Shown: piece after piece, positions 1 to 7,494 of the stretch
How the letters are laid out: each line of letters starts with the position of its first letter
Position numbering within the stretch: position 1 is the stretch's first letter
Source: an uncultured Collinsella sp.
GTDB lineage: Bacteria > Actinomycetota > Coriobacteriia > Coriobacteriales > Coriobacteriaceae
Reading direction: 5' to 3'
NCBI GenBank assembly: GCA_900542085.1
Contig: UQMK01000010.1
Span: forward strand, 1 to 64,000
DNA: 64,000 nt
The notes under the pieces: model-generated
Databases searched by the model: none
Told to the model about the DNA's origin: nothing
What the model saw: the letters and a program-made list of their open reading frames with translations, nothing else
Made by a program: the position numbers and the translations under genes

Positions 1-190
1 TCTGACGTTCAACTTCAAGGGCGCGACCAGAAGGTCAGCGCCCTTTCGTTTCACGCCATCTTGTCACAAATGCGACCCGCTCGCTGACTTATGCTCAACC
101 TATGGCGTCATCTCGCCCCAAAAGGGCCTCCCTCGCTCTGGCGGGTTTTCGCTGTCGGTACCAAGACATCGGCGTTGCCGGAGCAGCCGT
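1..190 (+). repeat. Structured dispersed repeat, copy A (5' end cut by the window)
   Basis: Shares long stretches with 56971-57118. Both have a hairpin with the central core GACCAGAAGGTC (17-45 here) whose flanking stem differs but still pairs, AAGGGCGC with GCGCCCTT here and GGCGGCAT with ATGCCGCC in copy B. Both then have CTCGCTCTGGCGGG, a TTTCGCTGTCG block and ACATCGGCGTTG (about 132-177 here). Copy A carries about 70 extra bases between the hairpin and the GCTCTGGCGGG strand, containing its own ACGCCAT/ATGGCGT pairing. The 5' partner of GCTCTGGCGGG would lie before position 1. Paired changes favour a folded nucleic acid over a coding remnant. It lies downstream of pdxT in the opposite orientation. 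Function unknown. Confidence 0.65.
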
Positions 191-218
191 TGGGAACGTT
201 CTTAAACGACTTCATAGT

Positions 219-286
219 ATGAGAGTGGATAATCTCCCGGTTTGAGTCTGCATTCGAGCTCAAAGTGGGAGATTATCCACTCTCAT
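219..286. repeat. 20-bp perfect inverted repeat (palindrome after repeat copy A)
   Basis: Arms 219-238 and 267-286 are perfect 20-base reverse complements (arm core GAGTGGATAATCTCCC). A 28-base loop holds an inner TTTGAG/CTCAAA pairing. It follows structured repeat copy A and precedes the pdxT stop codon, so it would form a hairpin in the pdxST 3' end. There is no T-tract of the classical terminator kind. The same arrangement, structured repeat then long palindrome, recurs at 57126-57194 with unrelated arms. Confidence 0.8.
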
Positions 287-326
287 TTGCTATGCGTTCG
301 AAAATCCACGCTCGTTTGTTTTCTGC

Positions 327-914
327 CTACATTTGGAGGAAGAGCTCGTGGAGGCGGGTGTCGTCGTCGAGCTCGGGGTGGAAGGTGACACCAAGCTGAT
401 TGTCTTGACGGGCGGCGACGATACGGCCATCGACTTCGGCTAGGGCCTTGGTATTGCCGTGCACCTCGACGATGCGGGGCGCACGGATAAATGTTAATGG
501 CACTTCACCGTCGATGCCGTCTACCTGCCCCTTGGTGTGAAAGCTGCCGAGCTGTCTGCCATAGGCATTACGCTCAACGAGTACATCCATGGTTGCCAGG
601 CGCGGCGTCCCCTTATCGTCGTGGGCGGCAAGGTCGCGCGCCAGCAGAATCAAGCCGGCGCAAGTTCCCAATACAGGCATGCCTTCAACAATGCGGGTGC
701 GAAGCCCCTCGAGCATACCGAGTTCGGCAAGTAGCTTGCCCTGAACGGTGGACTCGCCGCCGGGGAGGACCAGGCGGTCAAAGTTCTGCTGCAAATCGGC
801 CGCCTGCCTCAGCTCAATACAGTGTACGCCCAGCTCGGATAGTCTTGCCTCGTGCTCGGCAAAAGCGCCTTGGACCGCCAGCACGGCGACCGTCTGGTCT
901 ACATAATCGCTCAT
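327..914 (-). CDS. pdxT: Pyridoxal 5'-phosphate synthase, glutaminase subunit PdxT
   Basis: Class I glutamine amidotransferase of the ribose-5-phosphate-dependent vitamin B6 pathway; it hydrolyses glutamine and channels ammonia to PdxS. The 195-residue protein has the PGGES oxyanion-loop motif (51-55), the nucleophile Cys85 in VLGTCAGLIL, the family motif RNAYGRQLGSF (115-125), and His179 and Glu181 in FHPEL completing the triad. Length is normal. The ATG at 914 has AAAGGG about six bases upstream. It follows pdxS by 20 bases on the same strand, so the two are one operon encoding the PdxS12-PdxT12 complex. Function is secure. Confidence 0.97.
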   Translation of the reverse strand: MSDYVDQTVAVLAVQGAFAEHEARLSELGVHCIELRQAADLQQNFDRLVLPGGESTVQGKLLAELGMLEGLRTRIVEGMPVLGTCAGLILLARDLAAHDDKGTPRLATMDVLVERNAYGRQLGSFHTKGQVDGIDGEVPLTFIRAPRIVEVHGNTKALAEVDGRIVAARQDNQLGVTFHPELDDDTRLHELFLQM

Positions 915-934
915 ATGCGACCCTTTCTGCCGGA

Positions 935-1825
935 CTAGCGCCCGCGCTCCTCCATGATAATCTCGATCTCGTCGGCGTTGATGCCCACCATGGCCTCGCC
1001 CAGGTCCTCCGAAAGCTCGGCAATGAGCTTGGCGTCGGTGAAGTTTGCCACAGCCTTAACGATGGCGGCGGCGCGCTTGGCGGGGTCGCCACTCTTAAAG
1101 ATGCCCGAACCGACAAAGACACCCTCGGCGCCCAGCTGCATCATCAGCGCGGCGTCGGCGGGGGTCGCTACGCCGCCGGCGGCAAAGTTCACCACGGGAA
1201 GCTTGCCCGTGGCATGAACCTCGCGTACCAGCTCGACCGGAACCTGCAGTTGCTTGGCTGTCTCAAAGAGCTCGTCGTCGCGCAGAGCAACAACGTCGCG
1301 GATCTGCTTTTGGATCTTGCGCATGTGGCGCACAGCCTGGACGACGTCGCCCGTGCCCGGTTCGCCCTTGGTGCGAATCATCGTGGCGCCTTCGGTAACA
1401 CGGCGCAGCGCCTCGCCCAGATCGCGGGCACCGCAGACAAACGGCACGTCAAACTGGGTCTTGTCGATGTGATAGACGTCATCGGCAGGGGAGAGAACTT
1501 CGGACTCGTCGATGTAATCGATCTCGATGGCCTGCAGGACCTGCGCCTCGACAATGTGACCGATGCGGCACTTGGCCATAACAGGGATGGAGACGGACTC
1601 TTGGATGCCCTTGATCATCTTGGGGTCGCTCATGCGCGAGACGCCGCCTGCGGCGCGGATGTCGGCCGGAATGCGCTCGAGTGCCATGACGGCGCAGGCG
1701 CCCGCCTCCTCGGCGATGCGTGCCTGCTCAGGCGTGGTGACGTCCATGATGACGCCGCCCTTGAGCATCTGCGCGAGCTCGCGATTGAGTTTGACGCGAT
1801 CGGCCTTGCTGGTCTGTTCTGCCAT
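935..1825 (-). CDS. pdxS: Pyridoxal 5'-phosphate synthase, lyase subunit PdxS
   Basis: Builds PLP from ribose 5-phosphate, glyceraldehyde 3-phosphate and ammonia delivered by PdxT. The (beta/alpha)8 barrel keeps the expected residues: Asp28 in GGVIMDV, Lys85 in PVMAKCRIGH and Lys153 in RTKGEPGTG. These correspond, with an offset of four, to D24, K81 and K149 of the Bacillus enzyme. I start it at the ATG at 1825 (MAEQTSK), which has AAGGGAG upstream, instead of the in-frame ATG 14 codons earlier. That gives 296 residues, the family norm. First gene of the pdxST operon, divergent from a MocR regulator. Confidence 0.97.
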   Translation of the reverse strand: MAEQTSKADRVKLNRELAQMLKGGVIMDVTTPEQARIAEEAGACAVMALERIPADIRAAGGVSRMSDPKMIKGIQESVSIPVMAKCRIGHIVEAQVLQAIEIDYIDESEVLSPADDVYHIDKTQFDVPFVCGARDLGEALRRVTEGATMIRTKGEPGTGDVVQAVRHMRKIQKQIRDVVALRDDELFETAKQLQVPVELVREVHATGKLPVVNFAAGGVATPADAALMMQLGAEGVFVGSGIFKSGDPAKRAAAIVKAVANFTDAKLIAELSEDLGEAMVGINADEIEIIMEERGR

Positions 1826-1970
1826 GGTTGCTCCCTTGGTTGGCATGTGCATTGCTTGACGGAACATCCTATCGGGGAGCTGGGTATGGCGAAATACTCA
1901 GTTTTCGAGATAATAACAAGGTCAGACTAATACCAGATTGAACAGCTCGATAAGGTCAGGTGGCAAACTC
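1826..1970. promoter_or_regulatory. pdxS-pdxR divergent control region with AAGGTCAG direct repeats
   Basis: The 145-bp gap between divergent pdxS and the MocR-type gene carries two direct copies of AAGGTCAG, at 1918-1925 and 1952-1959, 34 bp apart. The match extends to A(C/T)AAGGTCAG. MocR-family regulators typically bind direct repeats, so these are candidate operator halves. The second copy lies just before the regulator's start codon and overlaps its ribosome-binding region, which would suit autoregulation. The sites are seen directly; the role is inferred. Confidence 0.45.
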
Positions 1971-3386
1971 ATGCTTGACTACAATTTGGAAAAACGCGGC
2001 GAAGCATCGCTCTATGAGTATGTTTACCAGCAAATTCGAGATGATATTGTAGCTGGACGCATTGCGGCGGGGGAGCATCTTCCGTCTAAGCGCGCCTTTG
2101 CCAGTCATCTGGGAATCAGTGTCATTACCATCGAGAATGCATATAGCCAGTTACTTGCCGAGGGTTATATTTGCTCAAAGCCGCGGCGTGGCTACTACGC
2201 TTGCGAGCTTCCGGATGCACCGGTTTTGCCTTTGGCTACGGGGAACATCGACCGAGATGCCGTCTCTGTGGGCCCTAGCGCGCATGATGCCAACGGACAG
2301 GTCGAGCGATTCGATGCGCTCTCTCCTTCCGCTTTGGAGGCGGCGCGGCTTTGGCAAAGCGCACTGCGGGCGACGCTGGCATCCGAAGACGAGCGCGAAA
2401 TCTTCTCGCCCGCGCCAGCGCAGGGCACCGCTCGGCTACGACGCGCAATTGCTCACCATCTGCGCGGGACAAGGGGTATGAATGTCGACCCCGACAACAT
2501 CGTTATCGGTGCGGGCGCCCAGCTGCTCGATACCATGTTGGTTCAGCTGCTTGGCGCGGACAAGGTGTATGCCGTTGAGGACCCGGGCTATTTGCGCCTG
2601 ACGCGCATCTATCAGGCTATGGGCTGCAAAGTTCGACATATCCCGTTGGATGATGAGGGCGTGGACTTGAGCACTCTGCAGAAAAGCGGGACCGATGTCC
2701 TTCACCTGATGCCGTCCCATCAGTATCCGACCGGCCTGGTGACGAGCATCGCGCGCCGGTATGCGCTGCTGAGCTGGGCTGCCGAACGGCCGGGTCGATA
2801 TCTCATCGAAGATGACTTTGATTGTGAGTTTCGCCTTGCCGGCAAGCCGATTCCCGCGCTCGCGTCAATCGATGCCGCCCAGTCGGTTATCTACACCAAC
2901 ACGTTTTCGAAGAGCCTTTCATCGGCATTGCGTCTAGCGTACATGGTGTTGCCCGATGAGCTGATGGAACGGTTTAGGCGCAACCTTGGTTTTTACGCCT
3001 CGTCGGTGAGTTCTGTTGACCAGGTCGCTTTGGCTCGTTTGCTGGAATCGGGTGATTACGAGCGGCATGTGAACCGCGTGCGCGTTCGTGCTCGCGAGGC
3101 GCGTGATGGCCTGATGGCGCTTGTGCGGAAGGTGTTTCCGGCAGGGGAGGTCTCGATTGAACATGCGGACGCGGGCCTTTACTGCACCGTTGCCCTGTCC
3201 GAGGACGGAGCGGGGAAGAGTTTCGCGAAGGCTCTTGCTGACGTTCGTATTTCCTATGTCAACATCGCCGATTGCCTGTGGACGGGTGATCGGGCATCGA
3301 CTAAGAGCGCTCCATCTCGCGTCCTCATTCAATACGACGACCTGAGCCCTCAGTCGCTCATCGTTCTTCAAGAACAGCTGCAATAA
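1971..3386 (+). CDS. pdxR: MocR/PdxR-type GntR-aminotransferase transcriptional regulator
   Basis: An N-terminal GntR winged helix (about residues 10-78, with the GEHLPSKRAFASHLGIS segment) is fused to a fold-type-I aminotransferase-like domain (about 110-471). The PLP-binding lysine is Lys314 in TNTFSKSLSSALRLAY, and an IEDDFDCEF motif lies upstream of it. In this family PLP bound to the aminotransferase domain reports vitamin B6 level to the DNA-binding domain. Divergent placement beside pdxST makes activation of pdxST the obvious role, hence the symbol, but the target is inferred. I chose the ATG at 1971 (MLDYNLEKRG), preceded by AGGTGG, instead of an ATG 11 codons upstream without a ribosome site. 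Confidence 0.88.
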   Translation: MLDYNLEKRGEASLYEYVYQQIRDDIVAGRIAAGEHLPSKRAFASHLGISVITIENAYSQLLAEGYICSKPRRGYYACELPDAPVLPLATGNIDRDAVSVGPSAHDANGQVERFDALSPSALEAARLWQSALRATLASEDEREIFSPAPAQGTARLRRAIAHHLRGTRGMNVDPDNIVIGAGAQLLDTMLVQLLGADKVYAVEDPGYLRLTRIYQAMGCKVRHIPLDDEGVDLSTLQKSGTDVLHLMPSHQYPTGLVTSIARRYALLSWAAERPGRYLIEDDFDCEFRLAGKPIPALASIDAAQSVIYTNTFSKSLSSALRLAYMVLPDELMERFRRNLGFYASSVSSVDQVALARLLESGDYERHVNRVRVRAREARDGLMALVRKVFPAGEVSIEHADAGLYCTVALSEDGAGKSFAKALADVRISYVNIADCLWTGDRASTKSAPSRVLIQYDDLSPQSLIVLQEQLQ

Positions 3387-3393
3387 GCCCACG

Positions 3394-3424
3394 AAAAAGG
3401 CCCGAACCAATACGGTCCGGGCCT
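3394..3424 (-). terminator. Intrinsic terminator between convergent pdxR and rubrerythrin genes
   Basis: An 11-bp stem with one mismatch (AGGCCCGAACC with GGTCCGGGCCT, loop AATAC) spans 3398-3424. Read on the minus strand it is followed by TTTTT (3394-3398), the arrangement expected for termination of the rubrerythrin transcript. The hairpin may also slow pdxR readthrough on the plus strand, where no T-run follows. Confidence 0.8.
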
Positions 3425-3458
3425 CATCGAGCTAGAGGTTATGTCTCAGGCGGTTGGC

Positions 3459-4019
3459 TTAGCCAAAGTAGCGCTTGAGCAGGCCGGCGAAAGCCTTGCC
3501 GTGGCGGGCCTCGTCGCGAGCCATCTCGTGCACGGTGTCGTGGATGGCATCGAGGCCGGCGGCCTTGGCGCGCTTGGCAAGATCGGTCTTGCCGGCGGTG
3601 GCGCCGTTCTCGGCCTCAACGCGCATCTCGAGGTTCTTCTTGGTGGAGTCGGTCACGACCTCGCCCAGGAGCTCAGCGAACTTGGCGGCATGCTCCGCCT
3701 CCTCGTGGGCAGCCTTCTCCCAGTACAGGCCGATCTCGGGGTAGCCCTCGCGATGAGCGACGCGAGCCATGGCCAGGTACATACCGACCTCAGAGCACTC
3801 GCCCTCAAAGTTAGCGCGCAGGTCGGCAACGATGTCCTCGGAGACGCCCTCCATCTTGGCGACACCCACGACGTGCTCGGCAGCCCACTCGAGCTGGCCC
3901 TCCTCCTGCTTCAGGAAACGAGAACCGGGAACGCCGCACTGGGGGCACTTAAAATCCTCGGGCAGCTGGTCGCCGTCGAACTCTTCCACATAACCGCAAA
4001 CGGGGCAAACAAACTTCAT
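3459..4019 (-). CDS. Rubrerythrin with N-terminal rubredoxin domain (reverse rubrerythrin type)
   Basis: Peroxide-reducing non-haem iron protein of anaerobes. The 186-residue protein begins with a rubredoxin-type Fe(Cys)4 site (Cys5, Cys8, Cys25, Cys28 in CPVCG and CPQCG). A four-helix ferritin-like diiron domain follows, with two ExxH motifs (HEEAEH and RDEARH) supplying iron ligands. The rubredoxin domain in front of the diiron domain is the reverse of classical rubrerythrin order. The start at 4019 (MKFVCPVCG) has AAAGGA upstream; a 35-codon upstream extension has no sign of being translated. A terminator follows at 3394-3424. The natural electron donor is not encoded nearby. Confidence 0.93.
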   Translation of the reverse strand: MKFVCPVCGYVEEFDGDQLPEDFKCPQCGVPGSRFLKQEEGQLEWAAEHVVGVAKMEGVSEDIVADLRANFEGECSEVGMYLAMARVAHREGYPEIGLYWEKAAHEEAEHAAKFAELLGEVVTDSTKKNLEMRVEAENGATAGKTDLAKRAKAAGLDAIHDTVHEMARDEARHGKAFAGLLKRYFG

Positions 4020-4177
4020 GATTCGATCCTTTCGATCGATGGCGATTGCGCGCTCGTCCGGTCCCGTAAGGGCCCTCTCCGGACGTGCGTCTTGACGAGT
4101 TCTATTATCCATAAATGCGACCAAATGTGAAGCCTATTAGGAATGATTTTTAATAAAACAATTTTAAGATATGAAGA

Positions 4178-4257
4178 TGTTGATTGATTAACGATTGGCA
4201 GGCCGTCTTTGACCGCCGATGAGTACAATCGGGCGAGCAAATGTTGACCAATCAACA
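4178..4257. promoter_or_regulatory. Paired GTTGA-N4-T(C/T)AAC operator-like sites upstream of the alcohol dehydrogenase
   Basis: Between rubrerythrin and the dehydrogenase, a perfect palindrome TGTTGACCAATCAACA (4242-4257) lies 18 bases before the dehydrogenase ATG. A related GTTGATTGATTAAC (4179-4192) lies 64 bp upstream, about six helical turns. Both fit GTTGA-N4-T(C/T)AAC, the look of a dimeric repressor operator. The surrounding 4125-4200 stretch is unusually AT-rich for this genome and probably holds the promoter, though I cannot assign clean -35/-10 boxes. No regulator gene lies alongside. Confidence 0.4.
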
Positions 4258-4275
4258 AATGAAGGAGTTTCCTTT

Positions 4276-5496
4276 ATGCATCTAGCCCGTCGTGCCTGGT
4301 GCCGAACATATCAGACGGTTTTTCGCATTGCATTGCCGATCCTGCCCTATACCGAGCCGCGCATTTTGGAGCATGCCGAGGATGTGCCCGCGGTGCTTCA
4401 AAAGCGCTCGATCCAGAAGGCCCTTATCGTGACGGATCCCGGCATTGCCCGTCTGGGGCTCACGGCATCACTCGAGCGTGCGCTTACGGCTCAGGGGATT
4501 GGCGTTACGGTCTATGCCGAAACGCGTATGAACCCCACAGTCTCGAATGTGGAGGAAGCGGCGGCGCTGTATCGCGAGAACGACTGCCAGGCCATTATCG
4601 GCTTTGGCGGCGGCTCGGCTATGGACTGTGCCAAGGGCGTGGGAGCACGTATCGCGCAGCCAAACAAGCCCATCAACAAGATGCGCGGCCTGTTGCGCGT
4701 CCACCGTCTCCTGCCGCTGCTTATTGCGGTTCCCACTACCGCCGGTACGGGAAGCGAAGTCACGCTCGCGGCGGTTATCACCGATGACGAGACGCACTAT
4801 AAATACCCCATTAACGACTTTGTGCTTATCCCGCGTTTTGCGGTCCACGACCCCGAGTTTACGCGCGGGTTGCCGGCGTCCATTACGGGGCAGACGGGTA
4901 TGGATGCCCTGACGCATGCTGTCGAGGCCTTTATCGGGCGAAGCACCACGCCCTATACGCGCAAGATGGCGCGACAGGCGGTTCAGCTCATCCGCGATAA
5001 TTTGCTTGAGGCCCATGAGCATGGAGACAACATGCGTGCGCGTCGCAATATGCTTTCGGCGGCGTATAAGGCGGGCGTTGCCTTTACGCGCTCCTATGTT
5101 GGATACGTTCATGCCATCGCACACAGCTTGGGCGGGCGTTACGGGATTCCGCACGGCTTGGCCAACGCGATCATCCTGCCGCACATGCTTCGCGCTTATG
5201 GTGACGCCGCCGCTCCCAAGCTTGCCGATCTTGCTCGCATGGCGGGCATTGCGCCGGCTACCGCGCAGGACAGTCTTGCGGCCGAGGCCTTTATCGATTG
5301 GGTCGACCGCATGAACGAGGCCCTGGGAATCCCCAAATATGTCTCGGGTATTCGCCGCTCCGATATTCCGCAAATGGCGGTCCATGCCGATGCCGAGGCC
5401 AATCCCCTGTACCCCGTTCCGCTTTTGATGGACCGCCCGGAGCTCGAGCATATGTACGAGGTCGTCGCGGGTGGTATGTTTGAGGACGAGAACTAG
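4276..5496 (+). CDS. Iron-containing (group III) alcohol dehydrogenase
   Basis: NAD(P)-dependent, metal-dependent alcohol dehydrogenase of 406 residues. The N-terminal half has the dinucleotide-binding motifs GFGGGSAMDCAKG and PTTAGTGSEVT. The C-terminal half has the Fe-ADH signature, with DALTHAVEAF giving Asp and His ligands and AHSLGGRYGIPHGLANAIILPH giving further histidines. The ATG at 4276 is preceded by GAAGGAG. The aldehyde dehydrogenase gene starts eight bases after the stop codon, so alcohol is probably oxidised through aldehyde to acid, or the reverse in fermentation. The true substrate cannot be read from sequence. Confidence 0.93.
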   Translation: MHLARRAWCRTYQTVFRIALPILPYTEPRILEHAEDVPAVLQKRSIQKALIVTDPGIARLGLTASLERALTAQGIGVTVYAETRMNPTVSNVEEAAALYRENDCQAIIGFGGGSAMDCAKGVGARIAQPNKPINKMRGLLRVHRLLPLLIAVPTTAGTGSEVTLAAVITDDETHYKYPINDFVLIPRFAVHDPEFTRGLPASITGQTGMDALTHAVEAFIGRSTTPYTRKMARQAVQLIRDNLLEAHEHGDNMRARRNMLSAAYKAGVAFTRSYVGYVHAIAHSLGGRYGIPHGLANAIILPHMLRAYGDAAAPKLADLARMAGIAPATAQDSLAAEAFIDWVDRMNEALGIPKYVSGIRRSDIPQMAVHADAEANPLYPVPLLMDRPELEHMYEVVAGGMFEDEN

Positions 5497-5504
5497 GAGG
5501 GTCC

Positions 5505-6884
5505 ATGAACACCGAGGAAATTGCGCGCATCGTCGGCGATCAGCGCGCCTACTTTAAGACGCACGCCACGTTTGATGTTGATGCTCGACGTCGTGCACTC
5601 GTGAGTTTACGCGATGCGGTGCGGGCCCACGAGGCCGATATTGCCCATGCGCTCAAGACCGATTTGGGAAAGTCGCATGACGAGGCCTATATGTGCGAGA
5701 TCGGCACGTCGCTTTCCGAGATTCGTCATCAGATTGCGCATGTGGCTCGATGGAGTCGTCCGCGCCTGCGTCCGTGTGACCTTGCCAATGCCGTGAGTGT
5801 GTGCAAAACGCAAGCCGTGCCCTATGGCGTCACGCTCATCATGGCGCCGTGGAACTACCCGTTTTTGCTAACGCTCGAGCCGCTCGCCGGCGCCCTTGCC
5901 GCTGGCAATACTGTGGTCATCAAGCCGAGCGCCTATGCTCCGGCATCGAGCGCGGTGCTCAGGCAAATCTGTGAAGAGACATTTGATCCGCGCCTGGTGA
6001 CGGTTGTCGAGGGCGGGCGCGCCGAAAACGAAGCGCTGCTCGACGAGTGCTGGGACAAGATCTTCTTTACCGGTAGCGTTCCGGTCGGCAAGCTCGTTAT
6101 GGAGCGCGCAAGTAAAAACCTTACGCCCGTGACGCTTGAACTGGGCGGAAAGAGTCCCTGCATCGTGGATGCGACGGCAAACTTGAAGGTCGCGGCGCGG
6201 CGTATCGCCTTTGGCAAATGGCTCAACGTGGGGCAGACCTGCGTGGCGCCCGACTACCTGCTGGTCGATACGCGCGTGCACGACGAGCTGCTGGGCCTCA
6301 TCAAGGAAGAGACCCGCCGTATGTTTGGCGAGCATCCGCTCGATAACGAGGACTACGGGCATATCGTCAACGCCAAGCATTTTGCGCGCGTGCGCGGGCT
6401 GATCGATCCCGATAAGGTCGTGCTTGGAGGTACCGCGCGCGAGACTTCGCTCAAGATTGAGCCGACGATTTTGGACGGCGTGTCCCCCGATGACGCCGTG
6501 ATGCAGGAGGAAATCTTCGGTCCCATCTTGCCGGTGCTGACGTTTGAGAGCCTAGACGAGGCCGAGACGTTTATTACGGATCGTCCGACGCCGCTGGCCC
6601 TGTATATCTTTAGCCAGGACCGTGCGGCTCAGCAGCGCTTTGTGCGCTACGTGCCCTTTGGCGGCGGCTGCGTCAACGACACGATCATGCACTTGGCTAC
6701 GAGCCATATGGGCTTTGGCGGCATGGGTGCGAGCGGTATGGGCCAGTACCATGGCCGCGAGAGCTTCGATACGTTTAGCCACAAGAAGAGCATCGTGAAC
6801 AAGGCTACGTGGCTGGACGTGCCATTCCGCTATGCCCCTTACGCAAGCTGGAAGCACAAGTTCGTGCGCATGTTTGTGCATTAG
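5505..6884 (+). CDS. Class-3-like aldehyde dehydrogenase
   Basis: NAD(P)-dependent, CoA-independent aldehyde dehydrogenase of 459 residues. It has the substrate/cofactor motif APWNYPF, FTGSVPVGK in the Rossmann domain, the general base Glu212 in LELGGKSPC, and the nucleophile Cys246 in GQTCVAPDYL, where the APDY continuation is typical of the class-3/fatty-aldehyde branch. Expression is probably coupled to the upstream alcohol dehydrogenase: eight-base gap with AGGAGGG before the ATG. The C-terminus (from about 435) is aromatic and basic, as in membrane-associated members, but no clear transmembrane segment is present. Substrate unknown. Confidence 0.93.
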   Translation: MNTEEIARIVGDQRAYFKTHATFDVDARRRALVSLRDAVRAHEADIAHALKTDLGKSHDEAYMCEIGTSLSEIRHQIAHVARWSRPRLRPCDLANAVSVCKTQAVPYGVTLIMAPWNYPFLLTLEPLAGALAAGNTVVIKPSAYAPASSAVLRQICEETFDPRLVTVVEGGRAENEALLDECWDKIFFTGSVPVGKLVMERASKNLTPVTLELGGKSPCIVDATANLKVAARRIAFGKWLNVGQTCVAPDYLLVDTRVHDELLGLIKEETRRMFGEHPLDNEDYGHIVNAKHFARVRGLIDPDKVVLGGTARETSLKIEPTILDGVSPDDAVMQEEIFGPILPVLTFESLDEAETFITDRPTPLALYIFSQDRAAQQRFVRYVPFGGGCVNDTIMHLATSHMGFGGMGASGMGQYHGRESFDTFSHKKSIVNKATWLDVPFRYAPYASWKHKFVRMFVH

Positions 6885-7149
6885 AATCAGATGACATAGG
6901 GGCAAACAAAATAGCCGCCCCCGCGTAAGCGAAGACGGCCACTTCTCACGATGAAAACGTGTATCGGAGTTGGCAAGACCCGCTGCCGCGGGTGCCATTC
7001 GTGCTCCTATCTTATCTGCAAGCGCTCTGTCTCGCAGACGTTGCAGCAAATGGGTGAAAGGTGCGAGCGGGCGAATTCGTGTCCGCACGAGTTCGTAGAC
7101 TTCTCACTAAGGTTAAGCGCCGGTTTACCCGGCCGTTAGAGGAGTTGCC
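6885..7149. other. Intergenic region without a supported gene; one hairpin
   Basis: These 265 bases hold no reading frame I can support. A Cys-rich frame from 6951 has no ribosome site. There is a hairpin at 6971-6997 (ACCCGC/GCGGGT with loop TGCC, extended by TGGCA/TGCCA across a two-base bulge) and no T-tract. I see no tRNA, and the aldehyde dehydrogenase gene has no obvious terminator. Confidence 0.5.
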
Positions 7150-7476
7150 ATGTACGAGCCTTCACGTGTTCTTTTGTCGTTTCATATCGCAGGATTTCAG
7201 TATGCCGACGGTGCCTTGGTCTTGGGCGATCTTAAGGTTGGCGATAAGCTGACGCTGTGTGCCGAGCGCGATAATCCCCATGACCCCGAGGCGGTTGCGA
7301 TCTATTACGGCAACACCAAGCTTGGGTATGTTCCGGGAAACGAGGTCGGCCCACTGTCCTTGATGATGTATTACGGCCACGAGGACGTTTTTGAGGCCCG
7401 CGTACAGCAGGTTGCGCCCGAGCGCAGCCCGTGGCATCAGGTGCGCGTTGGCCTCTATGTGGTGGATGCTCGCTAA
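7150..7476 (+). CDS. HIRAN-domain protein
   Basis: A 108-residue protein that is essentially one HIRAN domain. Characteristic segments are SFHIAGFQYADG near the N-terminus, the RDNPHDPEAVAIY strand-turn-strand (about 41-53) and KLGYVPGNEV. HIRAN domains occur in Rad5/HLTF-type helicases, where they bind DNA 3' ends, and as stand-alone bacterial proteins of uncertain role. GAGGAG precedes the ATG. The acidic/basic mini-protein at 7495 follows after 18 bases and is probably cotranscribed. No signal peptide or membrane segment. DNA binding is a family expectation only. Confidence 0.85.
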   Translation: MYEPSRVLLSFHIAGFQYADGALVLGDLKVGDKLTLCAERDNPHDPEAVAIYYGNTKLGYVPGNEVGPLSLMMYYGHEDVFEARVQQVAPERSPWHQVRVGLYVVDAR

Positions 7477-7494
7477 TCGGTAAGGGAAACTGCC

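Noticed and set aside
219..286. Reading the 20-bp palindrome as a classical intrinsic terminator of pdxT
   Set aside because: Loop of 28 bases and no T-run on the minus side after the stem. The recurrence of the same design at 57126-57194 suggests a repeat element instead.
6951..7139. Cys-rich 62-codon frame (CIGVGKTRCRGCHSC...) between the aldehyde dehydrogenase and HIRAN genes
   Set aside because: No ribosome-binding site, the cysteines come from a GC-rich hairpin region, and the remainder has no coding character. Kept only as an unassigned intergenic region.
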